From the NCBI GenBank assembly GCA_034509735.1, contig JACGWO010000010.1, positions 7,577,193-7,641,192 on the forward strand: a stretch of 64,000 bases of DNA. Reading direction: 5' to 3'. The notes under the pieces are model-generated. The model worked only from the letters and a program-made list of their open reading frames with translations. It was not told the DNA's origin and did no database searches. Shown in pieces: positions 48,101-59,085 of this stretch (the stretch's first letter is position 1; every line of letters starts with the position of its first letter). The stretch is from Sesamum alatum (Eukaryota > Streptophyta > Magnoliopsida > Lamiales > Pedaliaceae). A program made the position numbers and the translations under genes.

Positions 48101-51100
48101 GTGACCAGTAAACGACAAGAAAATGCTATGTTGAATCTGTGAAAGAAGGCATCAGGAAGGACATGGAGATGACCTCCCTCAACCGAATAAGGAGAAAGGC
48201 AAAAAAACTATGTAGTATGATGAGCAGGGAAATGAGGTTCCTGCTCGAAGTGGAGCCTGCAGAGGAGCTGCTAAGAATCCAACTAGTGCCAGGATAACTA
48301 GATAAAACCATCAAGATCGACTCCCAACTGAGCCCTGAATTATCAGGTCAACTAACTACTTTCTTGTCGCAAAATGTGGACGTTTTTGTATGGTCAACAC
48401 ACGATGTGGTAGGAATTGACCCTAGTGTTGCGGTGCATAGCTTGAACTTAGATCCATTTTTTCCTCCTGTGAAGCAGAAGAAAGACATTCAGGTCCTGAA
48501 ACGGACATGGTCATCCAAGAGGAAGCAAGCTCATTGTTGTGGGACACATCAAGGAGATTTAATTTCCATAATGTCTGCCAAATGTTGTACTTGTCCCCAA
48601 AACAAGTAATAAATGAGAAATGTGTGTAGATTTTATGGATGTTAGAAGGCTTGCCTTAAATTTTTCTACCCTCTTCGCTGCATAGACCAGCTGGTGGATT
48701 TCACCTCTATTCACGAACTATTGAGTCAAACAGATGCATCGCAGGCTATCGCCAAATCATGCTTAACCCCAATTACCAGAAATGAGTAAGCTTTATCACG
48801 TCAGGGACACATATTGCTATATTGTTATTCCCTCTAAGCTTAAAAATGCAAGTGCGATTTACCAGCAACTAGCACATTACATGTTTTGAGAATAGCTCGC
48901 ACACAACATGGAGGTCTACATTGACGACTTGATGGTCAAAAGCCGGCACACTGACTACCACATCACTTATCTTGCTAAGATATTTGGGATATTGAGGAAG
49001 TACCATATGAAATTGAACCCAACAAAATGCCCATTTGGAGTCTAAAGCAGATGCTTCCTTGGCTTCACGGTCATCAAGAAAGGCATCAAAGTCAACATAG
49101 ATAAAATATGAGCAATTCAAGAGATGAAATCTCCTATCAACCTCAATGAATTACAAAGACTTGTTGGCCGCATAGTTGCACTCAGTACGTTCATATCCCG
49201 ATTTGCAAAGCGTAACCTGCCCTTCTTCAAGGTGTTGAGGAAGACCAAAGACTTTACTTGGGATGAAACCTGCCAACAAACTTTTCAGGACTTGAAGGCC
49301 TACCTAGTCGAGCTGCCCTTCCTTACCAAGCTTTCACTAAGTGAACCATTATGTCTCTAGCTTTTTGTAGGGCAGCACGCCGTAATTTTCGTGCTCATTG
49401 AGAAGGATGATGGAACCTAAAAGCCAGTCTACTATGTCAGCAAGGTATTGCATGGCGATAAACAACACTTAGAGGTAGAAAAATTAGCATTTTCCTTGGT
49501 TATAACTACCAGAAAACTATGCCTTTATTATTTTTTTTTATCACATTCTATTATTATGGGCACTATCACCGCTCTTGTGGCAAGCATTGGGGAAAGTTGA
49601 GACTTCAGGTAGAATGATGAATTGGGTCGTTGAGCTCAGCAAGTATGACATGTCCTGTCAGCCCAGGATGGCCATCAGTGCGCAAGCACTAGCTGAATTT
49701 ATGACTGAAGCAATGACTGCTGAGAAAGATGAAGGAAAATGGCTACTCCATGTAGATGGCTCCGCACTTATGTTGTCAATGAGCCAGAATCATGTTAACT
49801 AGCCCAAAAGGAGACAAGCTGGAACTCACCTTGAGATTTGATTTCAATACTCAAACAACGAGGCTAAGTACGAAGCCCTCATAGAAGATATCGAAATGGC
49901 ACTTGATGCAGGAGCTAGAAACCTAATTACCTACTCCGATTCCCAGATGGTGACCAACTAGGTGGAGAAGGAGTATCTCCAGGAAATAAATGAACTCAAG
50001 AGCAGGGTCAAGAGTTTTTAGTTTCATCAAATTCCTGACACAGAGAACACTAAGGCGGACTATTTTGTCCCTCTAGCTAGTTCTCTAGTTGACTGTAGTA
50101 CTTGCACGATCACGGTAAGAACACTTACTAAGATTTCTAATAATGCCGATATGAACATCTTGCAAATCGGCACGGGTTAGAGGAAAAACCTCCTTGACTA
50201 CCTCTAGGAAGGAGCCCTTCGTGCTGATGAAAGTGAGGTAGCCAGATTTACCTTGCTAGGAGGAATCTTCTAGAAATGTAGTTTCTCTCAGTCTTACCCC
50301 CGATGTTTGTAAGAAGAGGAGGGCAAAATCATGCTACAGGAAATACATGAAGGATCTTGTCGATCCCATATAGGTGGGATGTCCCTTGTAGGGAAAAGTC
50401 TATGAGGCGAATACTTTTGGCCTACTTTTAAGAAGGATGCAGTGGACTGGGTACGAAAGTGCGAGCACTGCCAAAAGCACGCCCGTTCATCCATGTACCT
50501 GCTAACTTCAAAGCACTTTCAACACCCAATCGTTTGCCAAGTGGGGAATAGACATAATAGGTCTCTTTCCGGCTGCACAAGGTCAAATGCAAATTCTTGC
50601 TTGTAGTAATTGATCACTTCTGCAAGTGGGTGGAAGCTAAACCCCTTGCCAAGATCACAGAAAAGAAGTGCTCAATTCCTGTGGAAAAACATAGTTTACA
50701 GGTATGTTTACCTCGTGTAATTATTTCTGACTATGGTCGCCAGGGCTAAAAAATTCAAGATTGGTGTGCCAACCTAGACATCTAGAAGCACTTTACCTCA
50801 GTGGCCTATCCCCAAGCTAATGGGGATGTGGAGGTCACAAACCGCGTATTGGTGCAAAGCATCAAAACCAAACTAGAACAAACAGGAGGACAATGGGTGG
50901 ATTCCCTGCCCAATGTGTTGTGGTCCTACGGGACCACCCCCAGATCAACCATAGGAGTAACTCCTCTCAACTTGGTGTACGGCTTAGAGTTCGTTATCCC
51001 TGCTAAAGCTAAAGCTTTCACTTACATTTTTTACTAAAACTCAAATCATTCTTTTGGCAATTACCTTGCTAAAGTAAGAAGCAAATAGATCAACACCTAA

Positions 51101-52835
51101 GCCATAGTTAGGTATCCATGTAGGTTCTATCAAGCATAGTCGAACACTTTTTGGAAAGTCAGCAACCAGGCTGCCCACGCCTACGTCCACACCCTCGCCC
51201 TACCCCCGTCATCCTCCAACAGAAGGGACTGCTCTTCATTCAGATTCCAGTTGGGAAGGAGCTTCTTCTTTGAAGCCTCTCTTTAGCAGGGCATGGAGTT
51301 CCAGTCCGGGTCACAGGGCGTGAGGCAAGAGGAGGAGGGGGCCAACCTGACCCTTATCGGTCTTGCAGGGCGTAGGGATTGGATTAGTTGAAGTTTGCCT
51401 TTAGGGTTTCCAGTGGACGCAGAAAGTAGCCCAGGGTAGATAGGGGACTCTTCAGTAGGGTGCGTTTTGCAGAAGAGTTGGCACCAGGGGTTTTCTTCCC
51501 CTTGATGGCTTTGTCTTATAGGAGCTTTCGAAAGATCTTACCTGCAAAAAATTCAGGTACCAAATACATATAACCATTTGAAAATTTCTCATACAGGAAA
51601 ACAACAAGCGAAAAAGCCATAAAGAATTATTCTAGTAGCCAAATCCATATTCGCCTCTTTTGGGCTCAACCTAAAATGATGAAGAATGCAAGGTCAATTA
51701 GCTTGCGAGGGTCAAAGGAAAAGGCAATGAAGTGATCCAGTAAGGTTTAGAAAGCATCAGTACGAATACAGATAGAATACTTGAATTGCTTAGATGGGGC
51801 TGAAGTCCATATAAGAGGAAACCTCCAGGATGTAGGGGAGGAAATAAAGAAATAATGGCACTTCCACTCTTTCATAAAGGATTCGGTGGGAAGAAATCGA
51901 AAATCCCGTCGGGCAGTGAAGTAAAACAAGCCAGGACCTGCCTTCTTGAGTAGGAAAAATGAATGGAATTGAGCAGCATAGGGGGTTTTACCCAAGTTTC
52001 TCAAAAAATGTAAATCCAAACAAAATATTAAAAGTTTTGGGGACCATTTGATTCTAAGGGACATTAAATTGAGTGGCAACATTAGCCAAATTTTGGGGAT
52101 AGGAAAACGCAAACCCGCCCTTAGTTGGGCTAAATAGAAGCAAAGAAAACCCTCAGGAAGGAAGTTGGAGCGATAATCAGAAGCATGGACCTAGATCACA
52201 TAATCAACAGGTATTCCGTACTTATCTCTAATGACCACCGCATCTTTATCAGTAAAACGGGACGGTAAATCCTAAAAGACTCTACCCCCGGCGCCACTAG
52301 TCAGTCGTCTACCTTTTTCCTTCCCACTTGCTCTCTACTGTTCCCTTCATCCTCACTCTCACCCCCATGAACGAAGGCGGAATCAGAGGTGCAGGCATTC
52401 TCCCTCCTCTCCAAAAGAGCCAACCAATTCTATCATCACCTCCTCAACAACTTTCTCATCCACACTACCAGTCGACATACTTGCAAAGTAAAACAAACAA
52501 GGAGTGGGGGAATCTTACCTAAGAATAGGCAGTAAGCGGAAAGCAACCCTAGAAAATTTTTTATTCACCTGCAATTCCCCAAGATTTAGGTGAGAACTTC
52601 TTTTGAAGAAAGGAAAGAAGAAGAGAAAAAAATAAACTTACCTAAATGCCAATAGCATGTGAAATAGAAAGAAAAAAAAATTGCCTTACAATGGAGCAGC
52701 CCAACAGTCCCATCTACGTGGGACTAGGTGTTGCTCTCTCCTAGCTGTTGCTATGCCACCAATCATGGGGCACGTGTTTTCAGCATGAAGCTAGTTCGGT
52801 CTCACTCTATCGTTTGCAATCATCACTAATCTCTT

Positions 52836-52872
<37 letters not shown>

Positions 52873-55800
52873 AATCCGCGTACATGAGTTACTCTCAGTA
52901 GAAAGGACTCTCCTTTAAACAACGCAACAGAGAGGAGACCTTAAAACAACCCACCAAGACTTTACCCACTAAATAGGCACAATGAGAAATCTTTTTGTGG
53001 GATTATTTTCTCCTACTTCAGCAGTCTGACACCAAGTCTTGAACACTTGATGGGGGGGGAGGCGAAGTGATGATGTGCTCTTAAATATTTTTTTCTCAAA
53101 AGCCCACAAATAAGGAAATGGGCCCCATCCAAACTACCCATCATGGCAAGATGTGTTGGCCTAGGAGCAGGGCATTTGGCCCATAACTCGTATTACCTTT
53201 ACTAACTTGTTAAGCCCAAGGAATGAGCCTACTGCAACAAGACGAGTTAGCATATAGAAGGGATGCAATGTCATACAGGTCATCGACACCTTGGGACACG
53301 TCATACTAAAAAATCTCCAACAAACTCCACATAGTTCGATTGAAATCAACTTCTCAAGCAGTTGGATAACAAAACACGAGATACTGGGATAGACTAGGCA
53401 AGACTCAATCAAAGGGTTACATCTTCGTCTAGATAAGTCCAAATAATAAACTACATTTTTGATTATTTAGCTAACACATGCAACTATCCAAGGGTGCATG
53501 ATTCACTCTAACCGCTTTCCGAGTCTTGCTCTACAGGCATCTATAAAATGAGATAGTGTGCAGTTATGTTTGTATCATCTACTCTCACACTCCAACTCTC
53601 ACTTTCTCTCGGTCTTGAAGCTATTTTCGGCCCTCACAATTTTTATCATTCACTATCATATTCTACCATTATTCTTACTTTGATTCAAGTTTTCACGCTA
53701 CTTTTCAGTAAGAACATTACTAACTTAAACATTGGAGTGTTAATCCCTCTTTTACATATTAGTCCTCCTTTGATCTCAAGATTTTTATGAAGATCCTTCG
53801 ACCATTGTGGTGTTGCTCGACCACAGTACATATCAAGTACAAAAGTTACCACCCTTATAGGACTAAAGTTGTTCCTTTCCCAAAATTTTTGATGCCAATG
53901 GTAGGGTTGTAAAATTTTAACAAAAAAATAAAAGCTACCAAATTTATGTCCTTAATCACAAGCTATTATCTAAAGTTACCAAATAATTAGTATTTTGCTT
54001 CTTTTTTTTTGGCTTGGAGCTCACTTCTATTGAGTTTGAATACCATTTGATAGATTATTTTTCCATTCGGTCATATTTAAACATATCTTGGTCCTATTGG
54101 CCAATCAAATAAAGAAACAAATCGTACTTCAGGACTGATTTATCTTAGAAATTTATAGAGCGAAATTTTGATATGAACTTTAATTTGAGACTTGATTATT
54201 AGTCAATTTGTTTGAACTTCTAATTGATAATTTATCCAAAAAAAAAATTTAAAAATTAGACATTTTAATCCTGTAATTATAGAGGGTGGTAATTTTTGTC
54301 CTATTAAAATTAATTTTGACAATTTGATCCTACAGTTAAAAAATGACAATTTGAAGACAATTGTGATGAAAATTCATCAATTGTCCAAAAAATTCCCTAA
54401 ATTAGTATGTTACGTGCAACAACATATACGATTTCGGACGAAGTTTGCCGGAATTGTACTCAAATCACTAATTTAAAAAACTATATGAGATCAAATTGCA
54501 AAAATAGATTCGTACATAACCCAAAACGCAAATGCTTATGAAACCAAAATTGTAATTTGTCCCCGATAACAACTACAAACTTGTTATTGGAAAAAAAAAT
54601 CCACCAGAAACTTCACTTCTCATTATTAATTGTCAAAAAGATAAGAAAAAGAAAAGACAATTAAACACCCACCATTCCAAAGGTAGAAGAGTCAATATGT
54701 GGAATTTCGAAAAGATAAATGAAGGAAGCGCATTAAGTCCGGACTTCAATAATTGGTGCACCATTTACGATGCCTTTTTTTATTCTGTTTTCTTCCTAAA
54801 CCTTGTCAAGTCAGTCTAATTGATGGTCCCTTTTCTGGAGTTTTCTAAAGTCGTCTTCTTCTTTTAAAAAGACAATATATTTTATATTTTCTTTTATCAT
54901 TCATGGCTATAACAGTACTGTAAATTCAAATACTAATTTAATATACTAATATTTTTTAATCAATTAATATAATAATTTAAGGTAAGCAAACAAATAAGAT
55001 ATTATTATTAAAAATAATTACCTACAAATAAATTTGAAATAAAAAATCTAATCAGAAATGAAAATAGCTTCTATTAATTAAATTAGTCGTCGATATACGT
55101 AGTTTCCGCGAGTATATATAAAAGAATTGTGGTGTGAAATAAAAAGAAAAAAGAAATTTGTGAAACGAAACAACTATTTTGTGAGGGGATGAAAAAGAAA
55201 AGAGTACGAAAGAAATATAGAGTGAGGCGAGAGAGAAAAAATAAATTATAATTGTGGGTATTCAAAATCTAAAAATGGTGAAAAAATGAAATAGATGATA
55301 AGTAAAGTGGGAGAGAAACGTGGAGCTAAGCTAAGAGAAAAAAAATTATAATTGTGTTATTATTAAAAAATATAAAATTATTATTATGAACCATTAAATG
55401 AATTAAAGTGTAAATTTGAAATTTTAAAAGTTAGTATAATTTTCTTTTATAATAATATTGATACAAAAAACGAAATGGTTTCCCTTGGATTTGGAAAACA
55501 GTACTTGAAATTCAAGATTCATTATGATAAGATCTACCTGGTCCAAAACGTAGGATGGTTTATGTGTGGAATCAGGCATCACAGCTGCTACGAAAACAGC
55601 AACCTTAATCTTCTCAGGGTACATGTCCATGGCAAAGGCCAGATTCATTCCACCGAGACTGTGTCCGACCAGAACCACCTTCTCCTCCGGCGGAATTGAG
55701 GCCATCAGCTCCAGTAGCGGCTGCGAGTAGTCGGCAAATGTGTGGAGCTCCTCCAGACTTCTCCTGTCAATTCCGGAGGCGGCGAGGTCAAGGGCCGTCA

Positions 55801-55909
55801 CGCGGTGGCCGGCCGCCTCGAGCAGCGGCTTCAGCTTGTACCAACACCATGCCCCGTGGCAGGCGCCATGTACTAGAATAATATGAACTTGTTGCTTTGC
55901 ATCTGCCAT
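45152..55909 (-). CDS. MES: Methylesterase (MES/SABP2-like alpha/beta hydrolase), copy A
   Basis: Minus-strand exons: 55538-55909, 45536-45673 and 45152-45436 (372 + 138 + 285 nt, 264 codons, all phase 0). The family hydrolyses methyl esters of salicylate, jasmonate or auxin; the substrate cannot be told from sequence. Visible features: oxyanion segment HGACHGAWCWYKL (from residue 14), nucleophile elbow GHSLGG with Ser84, Asp213 in CPEDKTI, His241 in NADHMPM. In tobacco SABP2 the triad is 81/210/238, so all three are offset by exactly 3, supporting the exon joining. Borders are LDQ|GTAGAT to GGGAAG|TCTGTG (weak acceptor) and CCCGAG|GTGCAT to TGGCAG|GATATG. Start: first ATG (MADAKQQ) at 55909; no ATG exists further upstream in frame. 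Intron 1 is 9,864 bp and filled with transposons. A probable AATAAA lies at about 45035-45040. Confidence 0.8.
46209..47061. mobile_element. Mutator-like element (853 bp) inside gypsy 5' LTR
   Basis: The left end GGAGGAATTATACTTTTGG and right end TATTTTGGAGAGACAAAAAA followed by TGTATTTATCC are imperfect inverted repeats. The flanking direct repeat TTTACTAACCT (46198-46208 and 47062-47072) is the target duplication (9-11 bp, ambiguous). Removing the element joins the gypsy LTR to the sequence found uninterrupted in the 3' LTR (TTTACTAACTTGTTAAGCCC at 53198). It has no transposase. Confidence 0.85.
47073..51037 (+). pseudogene. Gypsy gag-pol remnant
   Basis: The gag tail lies at 47087-47630 (KLRQEIERRIQAGYLKNYV). 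The protease region at 47640-48130 carries the GVHLPKNDAHVISA motif. The RT region at 48360-49120 includes DVFVWSTHDVVGIDP and GYRQIMLNP, and the active-site YIDD is intact at 48917-48928. RNase H lies at 49124-49990 (LQRLVGRIVALSTFISRF and WLLHVDGSA). Integrase lies at 50320-51037 (HCQKHAR zinc-finger tail, VVIDHFCKWVEAKPLAK, VAYPQANGDVEVTNR). Stops and frameshifts interrupt all domains. Confidence 0.83.
51038..53067. other. Gypsy 3' internal region with antisense frame
   Basis: Two kilobases separate the integrase end from the 3' LTR, which is long for gypsy but usual in the Tat lineage. On the minus strand, 51747-52112 is open for 121 residues with the pattern GLFYFTARRDFRFLP and MKEWKCHYFFI. 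This resembles the additional antisense ORF reported for some Tat-lineage elements and often annotated as a putative plant transposon protein. An (AT)n run lies at about 52838-52868. Confidence 0.5.
53068..53835 (+). repeat. 3' LTR of the gypsy element (768 bp)
   Basis: It begins TGATGATGTGCTCTTAAATA just after the polypurine tract and ends near ACATATCA. Its first 150 bp match the 5' LTR fragment (TTTTTCTCAAAAGCCCA, GGGCATTTGGCCCATAAC), with considerable divergence, so the insertion is not recent. Confidence 0.75.
54566..55537. other. AT-rich intronic sequence next to MES exon 1
   Basis: AT-rich DNA with poly-A tracts, part of intron 1 of methylesterase copy A. The short antisense frame at 55083-55265 is composition-driven. 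I see no element borders in it. Confidence 0.5.
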
Positions 55910-55959
55910 TAGTAAGAAATGTTTCTGCAATTATAATGTACATGGACATCTTTAGTTGT

Positions 55960-55978
55960 GTATAATATAGCATAAAGA
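55960..55978 (-). promoter_or_regulatory. Candidate TATA box of methylesterase copy A
   Basis: The minus strand reads GCTATATTATACAC about 55-65 bp before the ATG at 55909. The spacing suits a short 5' leader. It is inferred from position and composition only. Confidence 0.35.
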
Positions 55979-56072
55979 TTAGTGGGAAACAATGAGTGTG
56001 GTTCCTTGTAATTTTATTTTATCTTATTTTAATTAGAAAAAATAAGACGGAGTAAATTTGGTCGAGATGAGA

Positions 56073-56217
56073 TTTTTTTTTTTTTTTTTTTTTTTATGTT
56101 GTATTGATTAGATCGTGAGATAAAATGATGCTACTTTTAATTTAATGTGCAAAAAGTGTTCCGCAAAAAAAATATAATCATTATAGTTGATGTAATATAT
56201 ATATATATATATATACA
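56073..56217. repeat. Poly-T (23) tract and (TA)n run
   Basis: There is a run of 23 T at 56073-56095 and a (TA)n microsatellite at about 56194-56214, upstream of the methylesterase start. Both are simple-sequence repeats. Confidence 0.9.
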
Positions 56218-56390
56218 TTAATGTGTTTGAGGTACTCTTTTCCCAAATTAAAAAGAAAATATTCCTACATCCAAGTATTACATTTATTTGGTCGGATAAA
56301 GTCATATAGTATACACAACCATGGGATTCGTTTTGGTATGTTATTAATAATATATATATATGTATGTATATACCTTGGTTACCTTATATA

Positions 56391-57380
56391 TAGTAGAACC
56401 TCTATAATTAATACTCAATAAAATAATAATTTCTCAAACACAATCAATGTATAAATTAATAATTTTGATAAATTAATAAGATAATAATTCTTCGAAAGAT
56501 CCTTACATAAATTTATGGTCCTTTCAATATTATAAATTACGAATTCTATAGAATTACAAATATAACTAGGATAACATAGTAAAATATGATTCTATTGTTA
56601 TTTTGCTTCTTATTAAAATTTAAATCTAACTTATTTTCATCTTTAACTTCTCATACTCCAACAAAAAATTGTAAAGAGTTGTTGTCGCTATGAGTGCTTC
56701 ATTCGGCGTAATTGGTTGCAAAGGCATTGTATCATCTTCAGTTTCATCCTCAATAGGGTTTCAACACTACAAGAAATATGACATTTAACCACGGCTAATT
56801 GTCGTGGTTAATACTAAATTAGCCATAACGAATAGTCATTGACCACGGCAAGCAACGATTGTCGGCCGTGGTTTTTGCGAGGGTGGCTAAAATATTTGTC
56901 ATGGCTAAAAGCCATAGCGAATATTTTTACCATGGCTCTTAGCCGTGGCAAATAAATTTTTTGTGGTGGAAAAACTAGTTTCTGCAATGATTTTTATTTA
57001 ACCGTAGTTAATAATAGTTATTTACCACGGTTTTTTGCCATAGTCATTAAAAATGTAGCTAATAATAACTTTTTTTCTAGTGCAACAACACTAACTATAG
57101 TTTCTTTTAAACTTTGAAACTCTGTACATATATCATTTTCACCCGGGTAATCCAATAGGGGATTGAGATTCATTTTGTTGCAGTAATCAAGACGTTAGTC
57201 ATCGTATCAAGATCATGAATGCCTTCTTCAGTATTTCATTCATGAAAAATAATGTAGGTTCGTTGAATCGGAAAAAATCTCTTTAAATTAATAAATTATT
57301 AATTTATCAATTAATTAATACCTCTTTAAATTAATAAAACTACATGGTCCTAAAATTATTAAGTTATAGAGGTTTTACTG
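56391..57380 (-). mobile_element. Pogo-like (Tc1/mariner) element remnant with nested CACTA
   Basis: The left end TAGTAGAACCTCTATAATTA and right end TTATAGAGGTTTTACTG are inverted and match the CAGTAAAACCTCTATAA terminus of plant pogo-type elements. TA dinucleotides flank both ends. Minus-strand coding remnants on both sides of the nested element resemble a pogo transposase tail: LLDYPGENDICTEFQSLKE at 57160-57100 and IEDETEDDTMPLQP at 56755-56715, continuing TPNEALIATTTLYNFL. The first two are separated by the CACTA insertion. The rest of the transposase is gone. Confidence 0.75.
56765..57082. mobile_element. Non-autonomous CACTA element (318 bp)
   Basis: The ends are CACTACAAGAAATATGAC and TTTTTTTCTAGTG, the CACTA/En-Spm terminal motif, flanked by the 3-bp duplication CAA (56762-56764 and 57083-57085). 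Many sub-terminal copies of CCACGGC/GCCGTGG words in both orientations are present, which in this superfamily bind the transposase. It is too small to code for one. Confidence 0.9.
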
Positions 57381-57514
57381 TATATTTTATAATATATTCT
57401 ATTGAAATAATTAGGAATCTTTTAAAATTGTGGATTTTCTCCAAATTTGACGAGAAATTTGCACGTGGCACCCTCACTGGAAAATTAATTTGGAGGGAAA
57501 TAAATCATGTTCTT

Positions 57515-57517
<3 letters not shown>

Positions 57518-57546
<29 letters not shown>
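57518..57546. repeat. (AT)n microsatellite
   Basis: About 14 repeats of AT are visible. It is a simple-sequence repeat with no further features. Confidence 0.95.
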
Positions 57547-57549
<3 letters not shown>

Positions 57550-57991
57550 ATAAAATTGGCCCAAATTTTTTTGCTCTATCCCCTGCAATTTTATTACCAA
57601 GAGATAAGAATGAAAATAATTAATTCTTTGAAAAATTGTATTTTTTATCACATGAGTTAAGTTTTTTGTGTTGGAAATAAGTTTTAAAATTTTCTTAGGA
57701 TCCATAGGGGAGGAGGGATTTGAGCCTTGCAGATTTAAAATCCACAATCTAAACTAATTTTAGTTGTTTGACACATTTATCAAATCACTGGATTTCAAAT
57801 CCTCTCCAGTGAATTTAAGCCTATTCAGGAGGAATTTGGAATCCACTAAAAAAACTAATCATTCTAAACCCTCTCCTTTGTTTTGTCTTTAATTGATTAT
57901 GTATTTTCTCACAGTTTAATATTTATTTGTGTTTTGCAGGATATTATAATATAATATTTTTATTGTTAATGGGTAAAATTATTATTATTAT
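57547..57991. other. AT-rich spacer
   Basis: I see no gene or defined element between the AT microsatellite and the LTR that starts at about 57992. Confidence 0.5.
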
Positions 57992-59085
57992 TGATACCCA
58001 AAACATGTATAGCCCAAAGTGGAAAAGCTTAGGAAGATCCAAGGCTATGAATGGTCCAATGTGGAAAAGACCTCATCTCCCAAACCCATGCGAAGGATCC
58101 TTTAAGAAAGGATCGAAGAAGCCCGGGAGAACTAGCGCAAGGCCTAGGAAGACCGTTGATGTGGCCGCCACATGGACACTTGGAAATTCTCGCTCACACG
58201 TGGCCTAGCGGCAAGAGGACAACTTAGAAAAATGACATTCTCCTTGCCAAGGGGATACCCAAGAATCTAGGAGAGGCGATGGACTTATATCAATCGTCCC
58301 CTAGAAATCCGAGAAGTTTATCCCAAAGAGTCCTATTGTCTTGGGGGAAGTCTTCAACGGTAAAAAAATCCAAGCTGGAGCCTTCCCTCTAATAGTTGGA
58401 GTCTATTTCCTAGGCACCACATTGCTCAGTTCTAAAGGTACCTGACCCTCTTAGCCGGTAGGGGGTGAGGGTATAAAAAGGGCCCTTTCCCCTGGTAAAG
58501 GATAACATTTTTCATACTACTCACATGCATTGGAACGTTATTACACAAACACTTTGGCAGTGGATTTTTACTCTATATTACGCTTTTTCAATTTAATTTT
58601 TATTTCTATCAACGATAATGACTTGAGTGTCGGAGTGCTAATGTGTTTTTTGATTGTCCCCTTTCCAAGACTTGTGAAAAGTTAGGCCCAAATACTTCAA
58701 GTTGGGCGTAGCCAAACGAGAAACTTTTTGCTTGCATCAAAGGCACCGTTTAAGGAAAACACTGAATTAAGATGTGAGATTCATAAAAGCACCAAACAAA
58801 GAGATGGAGAAGCAGAAGACTGTTGACTCTCAGGTTAGAGGTGCCCAAGTCTTACAGGTGGTATCAGGAGCATCCCTACCTCCTGCTGGACGTGGAGTGG
58901 AAAGCTCATCCGACCTTGCGGAGCCTGTTGATTTGGCTTGAAACAACAATTCTTTAGAGACTTTCTCTGGGAGGTTGTCACTTGTCCCATTGGAGAAGTT
59001 GCAGCAAATAATTGCGCTGGTGGTACACGCCCAAATGGCGACTACTCCCCAGGTGCTTGTAGTAGCTCCCCCGATTAGCGTAGTA
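57992..59085 (+). mobile_element. Truncated gypsy element: LTR plus gag start
   Basis: The LTR is about 57992-58739 (TGATACCCAAAACATG to TTTGCTTGCATCA), with a TATA-like GGTATAAAAAGGG at about 58470. It is followed by a primer-binding-like AAGGCACCGTTTAAGG. A + strand gag N-terminus follows (58800-58920: KQKTVDSQVRGAQVLQ and LPPAGRGVESSSDLAEP, then LSLVPLEKLQQIIALVV). It stops abruptly at about 59085, where a minus-strand gag begins. No 3' end was found. Confidence 0.65.

Larger units (their letters stand above)
46076..53835 (+). mobile_element. Ty3/gypsy retrotransposon (Tat-like), 5' truncated
   Basis: The limits come from comparison with copy B, which lacks this insert. It has a partial 5' LTR (46076-46208 and 47073 to about 47113), gag tail, protease, RT, RNase H, integrase, a long 3' non-coding region with an antisense open frame, a polypurine tract (TGGGGGGGGAGGCGAAG) and a 3' LTR from 53068. 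RT before RNase H before integrase marks it as gypsy. The primer-binding site and gag N-terminus are missing, apparently deleted. Many stops make it inactive. A 5-bp target duplication is not clear (AAAAG on the left against TCAAG on the right). Confidence 0.82.
45800..54565. mobile_element. Long-TIR Mutator-like element in MES intron, split by gypsy
   Basis: The parts 45800-46075 and 53836-54565 rejoin to the arrangement seen whole in copy B (62400-63350). The outer arms are inverted over roughly 250 bp. The left arm has CACATGTGTTGTGCATGTAA near 45943; the right arm, read in reverse, has TATATGTTGTTGCACGTAAC. Terminal sequences of the TTTTTGGTCCTAT type are typical of plant non-autonomous MULEs. 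It has no transposase. The exact ends and target duplication are unclear. Confidence 0.6.
45674..55537 (-). other. 9.9-kb transposon-filled intron 1 of methylesterase copy A
   Basis: From the exon 2 side: about 130 bp of spacer, the first half of a long-TIR Mutator-like element (about 45800-46075), a gypsy element (46076-53835, itself carrying a second MULE), the other half of the first MULE (53836-54565), and AT-rich sequence to exon 1. Methylesterase introns are usually short (intron 2 here is 99 bp). Whether this intron is still removed properly cannot be judged from sequence. Confidence 0.75.

Noticed and set aside
47087..51037. Host genes for RNase H or integrase-like proteins
   Set aside because: Domain order, LTRs and multiple stops identify a decayed gypsy retrotransposon.
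55538..55930. Methylesterase start at 55930 instead of 55909
   Set aside because: The codon at 55930 on the minus strand is TTG, not ATG. The first ATG gives MADAKQQVHIILVHG, the usual start for the family.
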